From: Bacillota bacterium
Lineage (GTDB): Bacteria; Bacillota; Clostridia; Christensenellales; Aristaeellaceae
NCBI GenBank assembly: GCA_023411395.1
Contig: JAEYOV010000061.1
Span: 4,035-68,034 of the forward strand
Direction: 5' to 3'
DNA: 64,000 nucleotides
Shown piece after piece: positions 33,018-41,439 of the stretch (position 1 is its first letter; the number at the start of each line of letters is the position of its first letter). The notes under the pieces are model-generated. The model was not told where the DNA came from, ran no database searches, and saw only the letters and a program-made list of their open reading frames with translations. The translations under genes were made by a program, and so were the position numbers.

Positions 33018-33674
33018 CTACTTTTCCGCGTTTTGGGCGAACCGGAAAGACAGCCTGCTTACAAGGAAAAACAGGAAAGCCAGCAGCAAAAGGCATAAAA
33101 ACCATGTGAGTCCGTCTGTTTGCAACAATCCGTCCCGTAATGCAAGGCCCGTCAGCCCGCCGCCCACCGCACAGCCGGCTACCGATCCCATGGCCAAAAG
33201 AAAGAGGGCGGTTTCACAAAGCGTGTGGAGGAGCCTGTTTTTTCCAAGCGGTATAAGAACGCGGCGGATCAGCCCCCAACCTGAAAGCCCCGAAGCCAGA
33301 GCCATTTCCAGGGTGGATTCATCGATGGCATAAAACGCACCATACACATGAAAGGTCAGATGGGCCGTCGCGCCCAGGGACAAAAGCAACGCTGCCGCCG
33401 TGCCGTACGCCATACCGGAGGTGCGCTGCATCCATAGAAGGAGCATGGGCATAAGCCCCAGATACCAAAGGGAACGGAGGCAGGGCAGCGCCTTAGTACC
33501 GGCGGGCCGAGGCTTTGCGCTGCGGGAAAGCAGCGGATGACGCCGGAAAAACAGCCACAAGCCCAGGGAGCCGCCTGCGATGGAAGCAATGACAAGGGGA
33601 AAAAGCAAAAGGAACAGCGTCTGCAAAAAGGCGTTCACAAGCGGGGCCGCCTGCGGGAAGGGATAGTCATACAT
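33018..33674 (-). CDS. MetI-like ABC transporter permease, divergent
   Basis: A 218-aa membrane protein with about five membrane segments and the MetI-type layout: TM start, then a coupling loop STLEMALASGLSGWGLIRRVLIP (here without the usual E-A-A start), GSVAGCAVGGGLTGLAL near the C-terminus and a final TM. Length equals MetI (about 217). It overlaps the metN-like stop by eight bases. Sequence has drifted from MetI consensus, as has its partner ATPase. No MetQ binding protein is nearby. Confidence 0.7.
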   Translation of the reverse strand: MYDYPFPQAAPLVNAFLQTLFLLLFPLVIASIAGGSLGLWLFFRRHPLLSRSAKPRPAGTKALPCLRSLWYLGLMPMLLLWMQRTSGMAYGTAAALLLSLGATAHLTFHVYGAFYAIDESTLEMALASGLSGWGLIRRVLIPLGKNRLLHTLCETALFLLAMGSVAGCAVGGGLTGLALRDGLLQTDGLTWFLCLLLLAFLFFLVSRLSFRFAQNAEK

Positions 33675-34677
33675 CCTGGATCACCTCCGCCCGGTAGGTA
33701 TGCGCCTTTAAGTATCCCAGAACGGAAACCATCAAAGCCGGTTCCGCGTTGAAGGAAACATACATTTTGCCAAGGGGCTTTCCGCCGATGTATTCGATGC
33801 GGCCCTGCAGAATGTTGAACTCCACGCCAAAGCGCTGGGCTGTTTCGTACAGGATAGGTTCGTTGGCCGGGTCGCCCATATACTCGATGCACACGATGGT
33901 GCCGCAGGCGTGCTCCTTCACATCGGGGGGCAGCCCGAAGGATAACTGCTGGGCAAGAAACTCCCCGGTGAAGGGGTGCCGGGGGGTGGAGAACAGGGAA
34001 AACGTATCATTCAATTCGACCACCCTGCCATCCTGCATCATGGCCGCGCGGCCGCAAAGGCGCTTGACCGCGTGCAAATCGCAGGTGGACAGCACAAGCG
34101 TTAATTCAAGTTCGTTATGAAGGTGCTTCAGCAGGTTCAGTATGTTTTCCCCGGCGGCAGGCGTCAACCCCCGGGTAGGTTCCATGCAAAGCAGTATCCT
34201 AGGACCCGCGGCCAGGGCCCTGGCGATGGCACCCCGCTTTTGCTGCTCCATGGTTAGCGCACCGGGATAAGCGCCGCCCAATCCCTCCAATCCGGTGAGC
34301 GCCAAAAGCTTACCCACCCTGCCGGAGGTTTTTGCGTCCGTTAAGCCGGATGCACCGAGCGGGAGGGCGATGCTGTCCCGCAAAGGAAGATTGTTCATCA
34401 ATGCGGGAGAAGAAAGTACCATGCCCACCTGATGGCGCAGGGCGGAAAGATCATGTCCGCTCAAGCGGGTCACGGAACGGCCATCCATCAATACATCGCC
34501 CCGGGTGGGCGTGACCAATCCGTTCACCGTGCGAAGGAGTGTGGATTTGCCGGCCCCTGCATGACCGGCGATGCCGAAAATCTCCCCGGCTTCTATGGTG
34601 AAGGATACATCCTCCAGGATAAGCGGCCTGCCGTTTTTTGCAGCGTTTGCAACGGACACGTGCTGAAAAGCGATCAT
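33667..34677 (-). CDS. MetN-like ABC ATPase with degenerate catalytic motifs and NIL domain
   Basis: A 336-aa protein with MetN layout: ABC domain (1 to about 240) and a C-terminal NIL methionine-sensing domain (about 255-336, ending GYLKAHTYRAEVIQDV). Walker A (GHAGAGKST, 38-46) is intact. The Q-loop Gln is replaced (MVLSSPAL), the LSGGQ signature reads ALTMEQQKR, the Walker B Asp is Met165 (LLCMEP), the D-loop reads GLTP and the switch His is Cys199 (STCDLH). ATP may bind, but hydrolysis looks impaired. The frame is intact. Start: ATG at 34677; another ATG 21 bases upstream overlaps GGGAGG. Confidence 0.78.
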   Translation of the reverse strand: MIAFQHVSVANAAKNGRPLILEDVSFTIEAGEIFGIAGHAGAGKSTLLRTVNGLVTPTRGDVLMDGRSVTRLSGHDLSALRHQVGMVLSSPALMNNLPLRDSIALPLGASGLTDAKTSGRVGKLLALTGLEGLGGAYPGALTMEQQKRGAIARALAAGPRILLCMEPTRGLTPAAGENILNLLKHLHNELELTLVLSTCDLHAVKRLCGRAAMMQDGRVVELNDTFSLFSTPRHPFTGEFLAQQLSFGLPPDVKEHACGTIVCIEYMGDPANEPILYETAQRFGVEFNILQGRIEYIGGKPLGKMYVSFNAEPALMVSVLGYLKAHTYRAEVIQDV

Positions 34678-34710
34678 GAAAAGTCTATCCTCCCGCATGG
34701 ACGGTTTGGG

Positions 34711-35148
34711 TCAGATGACGTAATTGTCTGCCGCGTGGCGGTTGTAATCCTCCACCAGTTCGGCCAGGGTGATATGGTCCACCACCTGCTCGATGGCATC
34801 ATTGATGCGGGTCCATACGTTGTTCACTACCAAATGGGCGGCGATGTCGCCCGTTTCCTGTCCGCTGTCCACAGGGCTGACCACCGACAGGTCGCCCTCC
34901 ATGGTGCGCAAGATCATGCCTATGGTGTATTCGCCGGCGCTGCGGGTAAGCTGGTACCCCCCTTGTGCGCCTCGCACGCCCCGCAGGTATCCGGCGCGGC
35001 TTAAGGGGGTGATGATCTGCTCCATGTATTTTTCCGGAAGCTCCTGGCGGCTGGCCACTTCCTTCAAGGGAATGTAGGAGCCGTTGTTGTGCAGGGCCAG
35101 GTCCAGCATGAGGCGCATGCCGTACCGGCCTTTGGTGGAAATCTTCAT
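34711..35148 (-). CDS. Rrf2-family transcriptional regulator, CymR-like
   Basis: A 145-aa Rrf2 protein starting MKISTKGRYGMRLMLDLA, nearly the CymR N-terminus, with a winged helix (LKEVASRQELPEKYMEQIITPL, GVRGAQGGYQLTR). It lacks the three conserved cysteines of IscR, so it is a cluster-free type like CymR, which with cysteine synthase represses sulfur-uptake genes in Bacillus. It is first in an apparent operon with the MetN/MetI-like pair, in keeping with sulfur amino acids. Start: ATG at 35148 after GGGAGG. A CymR-like site lies in its leader, suggesting autoregulation. Confidence 0.83.
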   Translation of the reverse strand: MKISTKGRYGMRLMLDLALHNNGSYIPLKEVASRQELPEKYMEQIITPLSRAGYLRGVRGAQGGYQLTRSAGEYTIGMILRTMEGDLSVVSPVDSGQETGDIAAHLVVNNVWTRINDAIEQVVDHITLAELVEDYNRHAADNYVI

Positions 35149-35178
35149 GGACGGGTGCCTCCCACGATCCAATTACAA

Positions 35179-35193
35179 AATTCCTATGGAAAT
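35179..35193. promoter_or_regulatory. CymR-like operator
   Basis: AATTCCTATGGAAAT: TTCC-TAT-GGAA dyad close to the CymR site of Bacillus. It lies between the minus-strand promoter (TTGACA-17-TAGCAT upstream of it) and the regulator start. Confidence 0.5.
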
Positions 35194-35280
35194 ACCATGA
35201 AAGTATGCTAACATTGACGGCAGCATTTGTCAACGGGCACGGGAAAGATGCGGAAATTTGGGCGGGTGTACGCAAATGCC

Positions 35281-35310
35281 TTGACAGTCCATTTCCAAAT
35301 GGCATATCAT
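35281..35310 (+). promoter_or_regulatory. Promoter of ybaK-thioesterase unit with spacer dyad
   Basis: TTGACA (35281-35286), 18-bp spacer, TATCAT (35305-35310). The spacer contains CCATTT-CC-AAATGG (35289-35302), a perfect dyad that could be an operator. Confidence 0.45.
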
Positions 35311-35346
35311 GGATTCGTTTACAACAATACATAAGGAAGCGATCGC

Positions 35347-35835
35347 ATGTCTGTGGAACGGGTGAAATCCTATCTTGCAAAATACCGTATGGACGGCCGT
35401 GTAATGGAGCTGGCGCTGTCCAGCGCTACGGTGGAGCTGGCGGCCAGGGCATTAGGCACACAGGAGGCCCGGATCGCCAAAACGCTGTCCTTTCAGGGGC
35501 CGGAGGGGCCCATCCTTTTGGTGGCCGCGGGGGATGCGCGCATCGACAACGGGAAGTTCAAAGCCGCATTCGGTTTGAAGGCCCGGATGCTTTCCCCCCA
35601 GGAGGTAATCGAAAGCGTGGGCCATGCGGTGGGCGGCGTATGCCCCTTTGCCATTGAAAACCCGGCGGTAAAGGTGTATCTGGACGCATCCCTCAAGCGC
35701 TTTGAAACGGTGTTCCCCGCCTGCGGCTCCGGAAACAGCGCGGCGGAGATGACGCTTTCGGAACTGGAGCTTACAAGCCAATGCGCTGGCTGGGTGGATG
35801 CCTGCAAGGGCTGGCAGGAGGAATCAATATCATGA
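35347..35835 (+). CDS. YbaK/EbsC-family aminoacyl-tRNA editing protein
   Basis: A 162-aa single-domain protein of the YbaK/ProX family (SVERVKSYLAKYRMDGRVMEL, RIAKTLSFQG, NGKFKAAFGLKARML, VGGVCPFAI). Relatives hydrolyse mischarged tRNA, most often Cys-tRNA(Pro), in the cytoplasm. AAGGAAG precedes the ATG by 8 nt. The stop overlaps the next start (ATGA). Confidence 0.85.
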   Translation: MSVERVKSYLAKYRMDGRVMELALSSATVELAARALGTQEARIAKTLSFQGPEGPILLVAAGDARIDNGKFKAAFGLKARMLSPQEVIESVGHAVGGVCPFAIENPAVKVYLDASLKRFETVFPACGSGNSAAEMTLSELELTSQCAGWVDACKGWQEESIS

Positions 35836-36203
35836 CAGGAAAACAGGAAGCAATCGTTACGGAGGAATTGACCGCCCGGCATATGGGCAGCGGATGCCTT
35901 GCCGTTTTTGCCACACCGGCCCTGGTAGCGCTGATGGAAAACGCGGCCTGCAACGCTCTCATTGGTACGCTGGAGGATGGCGTGACCACTGTCGGTACAC
36001 GCATCGAGGTGAGCCACGAGGCGGCCACGCCCCTTCACATGCGGGTGTGGGCGGAAGCAAGGCTTGTTTCTAAGGAGGGGCGGGCATATGAATTTGAGAT
36101 CACGGCCTATGACGAATGCGGTTTGATCGGCAAAGCCTTTCACCGGCGGGTGGCCGTCAAGGCAGCGCGCTTTCAAGAAAAAGCGGACGCAAAGCGGGCA
36201 TAA
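35832..36203 (+). CDS. FlK-like hotdog thioesterase
   Basis: A 123-aa hotdog-fold protein (VTEELTARHMGSGCLAVFATPALVALMENAA, TVGTRIEVSHEAATP, YDECGLIGKAFHRR) matching the fluoroacetyl-CoA thioesterase-like family. The Thr, Glu and His of that active site appear present (T26-type in FATP, E in MENAA, H in EVSHEA). The natural acyl-CoA is unknown; fluoroacetate resistance should not be assumed. Start by four-base overlap with the ybaK-type gene at 35832. Confidence 0.83.
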   Translation: MTGKQEAIVTEELTARHMGSGCLAVFATPALVALMENAACNALIGTLEDGVTTVGTRIEVSHEAATPLHMRVWAEARLVSKEGRAYEFEITAYDECGLIGKAFHRRVAVKAARFQEKADAKRA

Positions 36204-36299
36204 AGCGGAAAGAACCCGGATCAACCGGAGCATTTCCGCCCATTAAAGAAGGAATTTCCCGGCGGATTTCCCAAGGATGAAGGACGGATGGGTTAAAAC

Positions 36300-37472
36300 A
36301 TGCAAACCACTTTCCTGCGCAGGACATGGGTGGAGATCGACCTAAGTGGCATCGTGCATAATTATAAGGAAGCATGCAGGCTTTGCGGGCCTAGAACGAA
36401 GGTGACCTGCGTTTTAAAGTCCAACGCCTACGGCCACGGGGCGGCGGAAGTGGCGAAGGCGCTTTCTGATGCGGGAGCGGAAAGTTTTGCGGTAAGCTGC
36501 GCCCGAGAAGCCTTTGAACTGCGCAGGGCGGGTATTTCGCAGGAGCTTTTCATCATGACCGTTACCGAGGAAGAGGCGCTTGAGGAGGCCATTCGGCAGG
36601 ATATCCAACTGACTGTGACATCCCTTCAGCAGGCCATTTTGGTGGATCGGGCCGCTGCCATAGTGCGGAAAACCGGTGTTGTCCATATCAAGGTTGATAC
36701 GGGCATGCACAGGCTGGGTTTTGTACCCGGTTCCCAGGCAATGGAGGACATACTGGCAATCGGCCGGCTTGCGCATGTGCAGGTGCAGGGACTGTATTCC
36801 CATTTGGCGCTGTCCAACAGGGAGCGGGATGAAAAGCAGCATGATTTGCTAAAGGGAATGCATGATTCCCTTGCGGAACGCGGGATGCGCATTCCCGAGA
36901 TGCACCTGTGCGATTCCATCGGGTTGGTTCGATACCCCCAATGGCAGTATGACCGGGTGCGCACCGGGGCGCTGCTTTTCGGCGTGCGGCCCATGGGCAG
37001 CGAAAAAATGGATTTTGACTGCCGGGAGACGCTGCGTTTCAAAACCGTTGTCGCCCAGGTGATGAATGTGGCTGCCGGGGAGACGGTGGGGTACGACAGC
37101 GATTCGCCGCTGACACGTGATTCCCGGGTGGCCACGCTGTGTGCGGGCTATGGCGACGGGTATCCCCGGTGCATGTCCCGTGTGGCCAGCGTGCTTATTC
37201 GGGGGAAGCCGGCTCCCGTGCTGGGGCTTGTGTGCATGGACCAGATGATGGTGGATGTGACGGATAATCCCGATGTGAAAGAGGGGGATGAAGTTACGCT
37301 GCTGGGGGGAGGCATCAGCTACATGCAGTATGCCGCGTGGGCCCGCACCAACAGGAATGAAGCCATCACCATCATCAGCCGCAGGCCGCCGCGGGTGTAC
37401 ATGAAGGACGGGCATATCGTGAAGGTGCTGGATTATCTTTCGCAGGAAGAAGGGATACGGTGTGAGCTATGA
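36300..37472 (+). CDS. alr: Alanine racemase
   Basis: A 390-aa PLP enzyme that makes D-alanine for peptidoglycan. The PLP lysine is K40 in VLKSNAYGHG and the opposite catalytic tyrosine is in CAGYGDGYPR near residue 280; VDTGMHRLGF, GLYSHLALS and CMDQMMVDVT are further family motifs. The ATG at 36300 lies 18 bases after GAAGGA, so the ribosome site is weak. It overlaps the following amidohydrolase gene by 11 bases; with the D-aminopeptidase it makes a D-amino-acid/peptide unit. Confidence 0.94.
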   Translation: MQTTFLRRTWVEIDLSGIVHNYKEACRLCGPRTKVTCVLKSNAYGHGAAEVAKALSDAGAESFAVSCAREAFELRRAGISQELFIMTVTEEEALEEAIRQDIQLTVTSLQQAILVDRAAAIVRKTGVVHIKVDTGMHRLGFVPGSQAMEDILAIGRLAHVQVQGLYSHLALSNRERDEKQHDLLKGMHDSLAERGMRIPEMHLCDSIGLVRYPQWQYDRVRTGALLFGVRPMGSEKMDFDCRETLRFKTVVAQVMNVAAGETVGYDSDSPLTRDSRVATLCAGYGDGYPRCMSRVASVLIRGKPAPVLGLVCMDQMMVDVTDNPDVKEGDEVTLLGGGISYMQYAAWARTNRNEAITIISRRPPRVYMKDGHIVKVLDYLSQEEGIRCEL

Positions 37473-38631
37473 TTTTGTGAAGCAGAGGGCCGGTGAAATC
37501 GCCCCCTGGATCAAAGATATTCGGCGGGAGCTGCATATGCAACCCGAGCTTGGGGGCCAGGAGGAGAACACCCAGCGCTTTATCCTTGCGAAGCTTTACG
37601 AACTGAATATAGAGACATTCACCTATCCCGGCCAGTACGCTGTGGTGGGGCTGATCCGCGGAACATTTCCCGGGAAAACCATTGCCTTGCGGGCGGATAT
37701 GGACGCGCTGCCCGTTCAGGAAGCAACGGGATTGCCCTTTGCCTCCCGGATTTCTGGGAAAATGCACGCCTGCGGCCACGACGCCCATATGGCCATAGCG
37801 CTGGGAGCGGCCAAAATATTGACGGAAAACAGGGACCGGCTCCATGGACAAGTGAAGCTGCTCTTTGAGCCGGCGGAGGAAACCACTGGCGGCGCGAAGG
37901 ATATGGTGGCCGCGGGATGCCTGGAAAACCCCCATGTGGACGCGGTGTTTGGGCTGCATATGCTGCCGGACCAGCCGGCGGGAGTCGTATATACGAAGCC
38001 TGGCTGCGTCAGCGGCGCCAGTGACGATATTCAGATCACGGTACATGGCACAGGCTGCCATGGGGCGTATCCCGAGCGGGGGGTGGACGCCATCGTCATC
38101 GCAGCACAAATCATTGTGGCCTTGCAAACACTGGTGAGCCGTAACATATCGCCCCTGGACAGCGCGGTGGTGTCATTTGGTAAAATCACGGGCGGCACTG
38201 CCAAGAATGTTATTTGTGACCGGGTGGAAATCGGCGGCACACTTCGCACGCTAAAGCCGGAGACAAGGGCGATGCTCAAGGCAAAGCTTGCCAGGATACC
38301 CGCGGCCATCGCCGGAGCCCTGGGCGGCCATGCGGAAGCCGTGCTCAAGGATGGCTATGGAGCTGTGTACAACGATGAGCCGCTACACGAACAATTCCTG
38401 GCGCTGGCCGCAGACATGGCGGGCAAGGAGAACATTGTGCCCCGCGTGCATCCCAGCCTTGGGGTGGAGAGCTTCAGCTTTTTTGTGGCCAATACCCCCG
38501 GTGTATATTACGATCTGGGCTGCGGCATAGGTTCCGCGCTGCATACCTGCGATTTTTTTGTGGATGAAAGCTGCCTGCAAACAGGCGCTGCGCTGCAGGC
38601 GGCCATGGCGCTGGACTTTTTGAAAGGATGA
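37462..38631 (+). CDS. M20-family amidohydrolase (N-acyl amino acid / hippurate type)
   Basis: A 389-aa M20D metallo-amidohydrolase. Metal ligands sit in ADMDALPVQE, HACGHDAHMA and EPAEETTGGAKDM; a dimerisation lid follows (about 185-300). The family removes acyl groups from N-acyl amino acids or cuts small amide conjugates. Start: GTG at 37462, inside the end of alr, after AGAAGGG. No signal peptide, so cytoplasmic. Confidence 0.9.
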   Translation: MSYDFVKQRAGEIAPWIKDIRRELHMQPELGGQEENTQRFILAKLYELNIETFTYPGQYAVVGLIRGTFPGKTIALRADMDALPVQEATGLPFASRISGKMHACGHDAHMAIALGAAKILTENRDRLHGQVKLLFEPAEETTGGAKDMVAAGCLENPHVDAVFGLHMLPDQPAGVVYTKPGCVSGASDDIQITVHGTGCHGAYPERGVDAIVIAAQIIVALQTLVSRNISPLDSAVVSFGKITGGTAKNVICDRVEIGGTLRTLKPETRAMLKAKLARIPAAIAGALGGHAEAVLKDGYGAVYNDEPLHEQFLALAADMAGKENIVPRVHPSLGVESFSFFVANTPGVYYDLGCGIGSALHTCDFFVDESCLQTGAALQAAMALDFLKG

Positions 38632-38639
38632 GACATCAA

Positions 38640-39440
38640 ATGAAACGTATTTTTCTTTCCGCCGACATGGAGGGCACCTGCGGCATCGTTCATTGGGAAG
38701 AGACGGGCAAGAACAAGCCGGACTACACACCCTTTGCCCGGCAGATGACCAAGGAGGCGGCCGCCGCCTGCGAGGGAGCCATTTTGGGCGGAGCGGCCGA
38801 GATACTCGTCAAGGACGCCCATGATTCAGCCAGAAACATTCTGACGGAAGAGCTGCCGGAGCAGGCGCGCATCTTCCGCGGCTGGGCGGAAAACCCGCTC
38901 AGCATGATGGCGGGACTTGTCGAAAGCTTTTCCGGCGTTTTTTTTACGGGCTACCATTCCGCTGCTGGCATAAACGGAAACCCTCTTTCCCACACCATGA
39001 ACACTAAGAACATTTTCGTGAAGATCAATGGCGAACTGGCGTCTGAGCTTTTGATCAACAGCCTTGCCGCCGCCATGCTCAAGGTGCCCGTACTGCTTGT
39101 GACGGGGGACAGGGCGCTTTGCGACTGGATCACATCCGTCAACCCCAATATCCTCACCGTGCCTGTGAACGAAGGAACGGGCAAGGGAGCCGTTTCCATC
39201 CACCCGAACGTGGCGGTGCGGCGCATCCGTGAAGCGGCGCAAAAGGCAATGGCTTTGGACGGAAGCAGGTGCATGTTCCCGTTGCCCGGGCATTTTGCTG
39301 TGGAAATCTGCTACAGGGACCATGCGGCGGCCTACAGCAACAGCTTCTATCCCGGATGTGTCCAGACCGACGCCCGGACGGTGCGCTTTGAGGCGGATGA
39401 CTATATGGAGGTTTTGCGCTTTTTCCACTTTTGTCTGTGA
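38640..39440 (+). CDS. M55-family D-aminopeptidase (DppA-like)
   Basis: A 266-aa zinc D-aminopeptidase: ISADMEG-type start (FLSADMEGTCGI) with D and E ligands, KDAHDSARN, GYHSAAG and NTKNIFVKINGE. The Bacillus enzyme DppA cuts D-Ala from peptides and works with dipeptide uptake. Here it follows alr and the amidohydrolase, so recycling of D-amino-acid peptides from cell wall is likely. Start: ATG at 38640; an ATG 12 bases earlier sits on the AAAGG site. Confidence 0.9.
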   Translation: MKRIFLSADMEGTCGIVHWEETGKNKPDYTPFARQMTKEAAAACEGAILGGAAEILVKDAHDSARNILTEELPEQARIFRGWAENPLSMMAGLVESFSGVFFTGYHSAAGINGNPLSHTMNTKNIFVKINGELASELLINSLAAAMLKVPVLLVTGDRALCDWITSVNPNILTVPVNEGTGKGAVSIHPNVAVRRIREAAQKAMALDGSRCMFPLPGHFAVEICYRDHAAAYSNSFYPGCVQTDARTVRFEADDYMEVLRFFHFCL

Positions 39441-39455
39441 TCGGGAGGAAGGATT

Positions 39456-39998
39456 ATGGAAATCGTACGGTTCGACAGGGGAAAAGATGCGCACAGGCAG
39501 GAGTTTGCCGATCTTTTAATCACTTGCTTTCCCCATTGTTACGCGGACTGTGCAATGGAGAAAGTGGAAAAATACCTTGGGGAAGACCGCATAGCGCTGA
39601 TGGCTTTGATGGATGGGTGCCTGGCGGGCTTTGTCGGGGCGGCTCCCCATTATGGGGTAACTGGATGGGAGCTGCATCCTCTGGCGGTTTTTCCTGAATT
39701 CCAAGGACAGGGCATTGGAAAAGCGCTTGTCAGGGCGCTGGAGGCGGAGGTATTAAAAAGGGGCGGTATCACGCTTTACCTGGGCACGGACGACGAGTTC
39801 AATAAGACATCTCTGTCCGGCGTGGATCTGTATGACAGGCTGTGGGAAAAGATCGCAAGCATACGGAACCTGAAAATGCACCCGTATGAGTTCTATCAAA
39901 AGCAGGGCTTTCAAATTGTTGGCGTGCTGCCGGATGTCAACGGTTTTGGTAAGCCGGACATCTATATGGCCAAAAGGCTGGCTGATCCAAAGGCATAA
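39456..39998 (+). CDS. GNAT acetyltransferase of the AAC(6') aminoglycoside type
   Basis: A 180-aa GNAT enzyme with the acetyl-CoA loop FPEFQGQGIGKALVRAL (about 77-93) and the AAC(6')-like segments GWELHPLAV, LYLGTDDEFNKTSLSGVDLY, HPYEFYQKQGFQIVGVLPD and GKPDIYMAKR. Chromosomal relatives can acetylate aminoglycosides weakly, but natural substrates and resistance are unproven here. GGGAGGAAGG precedes the ATG. A terminator follows. Confidence 0.83.
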   Translation: MEIVRFDRGKDAHRQEFADLLITCFPHCYADCAMEKVEKYLGEDRIALMALMDGCLAGFVGAAPHYGVTGWELHPLAVFPEFQGQGIGKALVRALEAEVLKRGGITLYLGTDDEFNKTSLSGVDLYDRLWEKIASIRNLKMHPYEFYQKQGFQIVGVLPDVNGFGKPDIYMAKRLADPKA

Positions 39999-40002
39999 TA
40001 AA

Positions 40003-40041
40003 TCCGCCGCACTTCAGGCAAAGAAGCGCGGCGGAATTTTT
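40003..40041. terminator. Terminator between the acetyltransferase and metY
   Basis: TCCGCCGC (40003-40010) pairs with GCGGCGGA (40028-40035), inner CTT/AAG pairs, then ATTTTTG. Convergent genes lie on both sides. Confidence 0.65.
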
Positions 40042-40051
40042 GTGCTCCGTA

Positions 40052-41317
40052 TCAGACAGCCGCCATGGCCTGGCGGATATCTTCTATGATGTCGTCGATA
40101 TGCTCCAGTCCCACGGAGATGCGGATGAGGCCGGGGTTGACGCCGGCGGCAGCAAGCTGCTCCTCGGTCAGTTGCCGGTGGGTGGCGCTGGCAGGGTGCA
40201 GGACGCAGGTGCGGATGTCCGCCACGTGGACCTCCTTGGAGGCCAGTTGCAGGCTGTCCATAAACCTGACCGCCGGTTCGCGGCCGCCCTTCATCACAAA
40301 GGAGATGACGCCGCAGGCGCCCTTGGGCAGGTATTTTTGCGCCAGCGCGTAATAGCGGTCGCCGGGCAGCGCAGCGTAGCGTACCGATGCCACATGGGGG
40401 CAGCTTTGCAGGTATTTTGCGACTGCCAGCCCGTTTTCGCAGTACTTCATCATGCGCACCGGCAGCGTTTCCAGCCCCAGGTTCAGCAAAAAGGCGGAAT
40501 GAGCGGCGGGGTAGCAGCCGAAATCCCGCATGAGCTGCATCCGGGCCTTGATGATGTAGGCCATTTTGCCAAAGTCGCGGGTGTATATCACGCCGTGGTA
40601 GGATGCGTCCGGCTCGGTGAATTCCGGGAAATTTCCATTTGCCCAGTCAAACGTGCCGCCGTCCACGATGACACCGCCCACCTGCAATGCGTGGCCGTCC
40701 ATGTATTTGGTGGTGGAATGGATGATGATGTCCGCCCCGAATTGGAAGGGCTTGCACAGGATGGGCGTGGCAAAGGTGTTGTCGATGATCAGGGGCAGGC
40801 CGTTTTTGTGGGCGATGGCGGCAAACTTTTCGATGTCAAGAACGCAAAGGGCAGGGTTGGCGAGCGTTTCGCCGAAAACCGCGCGGGTGTTGGGCTTGAA
40901 AGCGCTTTGGATCGTCTCTTCGTCCGCGTCGGCGTCCACGAAGATGCATTCAATGCCAAGGCGTTTGAGTGTTACAGCAAACAGATTCACCGTACCGCCG
41001 TAGATGGTGGAAGCACAGACGAAGCTTTCCCCGCTTTTGCACAGGTTCAGGATGGACAGAAGCGACGCCGCCTGGCCGGAGGAGGTGCACATGGCCCCTA
41101 CGCCGCCCTCCAGGTCGGCGATCTTTTTTTCCACCGCTTCCACCGTAGGGTTGGAAAAGCGGGAATACATGTGGGCGGTGGGCATGTCGAAAAGCGCGCC
41201 TATTTGCGCCGTGGTATCAAAAACGTAGGTGGTGCTCTGCACGATAGGAGCTACCCTGGGCTCTCCGTTTTTGGGGGTATAGCCGGAATGAAGGCATTTG
41301 GTTTCGTCGTGAGGCAT
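40052..41317 (-). CDS. metY: O-acetylhomoserine sulfhydrylase
   Basis: A 421-aa PLP enzyme of the Cys/Met-metabolism family that makes homocysteine from O-acetylhomoserine and sulfide. The PLP lysine lies in HSTTKYMDGH (about residue 210). The long MetY form is shown by TPKNGEPRVAPIVQSTTYVF, MYSRFSNPTVEAVEKKIADLEGG and the C-terminal SVGLEHIDDIIEDI. AAGGAG lies 9 nt before the ATG. It fits the sulfur theme of the CymR-like and MetNI-like genes but is not in their operon. Confidence 0.92.
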   Translation of the reverse strand: MPHDETKCLHSGYTPKNGEPRVAPIVQSTTYVFDTTAQIGALFDMPTAHMYSRFSNPTVEAVEKKIADLEGGVGAMCTSSGQAASLLSILNLCKSGESFVCASTIYGGTVNLFAVTLKRLGIECIFVDADADEETIQSAFKPNTRAVFGETLANPALCVLDIEKFAAIAHKNGLPLIIDNTFATPILCKPFQFGADIIIHSTTKYMDGHALQVGGVIVDGGTFDWANGNFPEFTEPDASYHGVIYTRDFGKMAYIIKARMQLMRDFGCYPAAHSAFLLNLGLETLPVRMMKYCENGLAVAKYLQSCPHVASVRYAALPGDRYYALAQKYLPKGACGVISFVMKGGREPAVRFMDSLQLASKEVHVADIRTCVLHPASATHRQLTEEQLAAAGVNPGLIRISVGLEHIDDIIEDIRQAMAAV

Positions 41318-41340
41318 AGAGTGAGTCTCCTTTTAAGTGA

Positions 41341-41432
41341 TTTGTATATATTGTGTGTAAACAGGATTTCGCGTCTGCGGACGCGGCCAAAGGGCTTTCC
41401 GGCCGCTCTTTGGAAATCTTCGGATACCGTAG
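41341..41432. repeat. MITE-like interspersed repeat, copy B (degenerate ends)
   Basis: Carries GCGTC-TGCG-GACGC (41371-41384) and CCAAAGGGC ... GCTCTTTGG (41387-41413) followed by AAATCTTCGGAT, as in copies A and C, but the GGGGCTGTCG ends are not found. It fills the gap between metY and the end of oppF. Confidence 0.55.
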
Positions 41433-41439
41433 TGGAATG

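Noticed and set aside
35832..36203. Fluoroacetate resistance gene
   Set aside because: FlK-like fold only; most relatives act on other acyl-CoA esters.
39456..39998. Acquired aminoglycoside resistance gene
   Set aside because: AAC(6')-like sequence, but no mobile element flanks it and its base composition looks like its neighbours; a chromosomal acetyltransferase is more likely.
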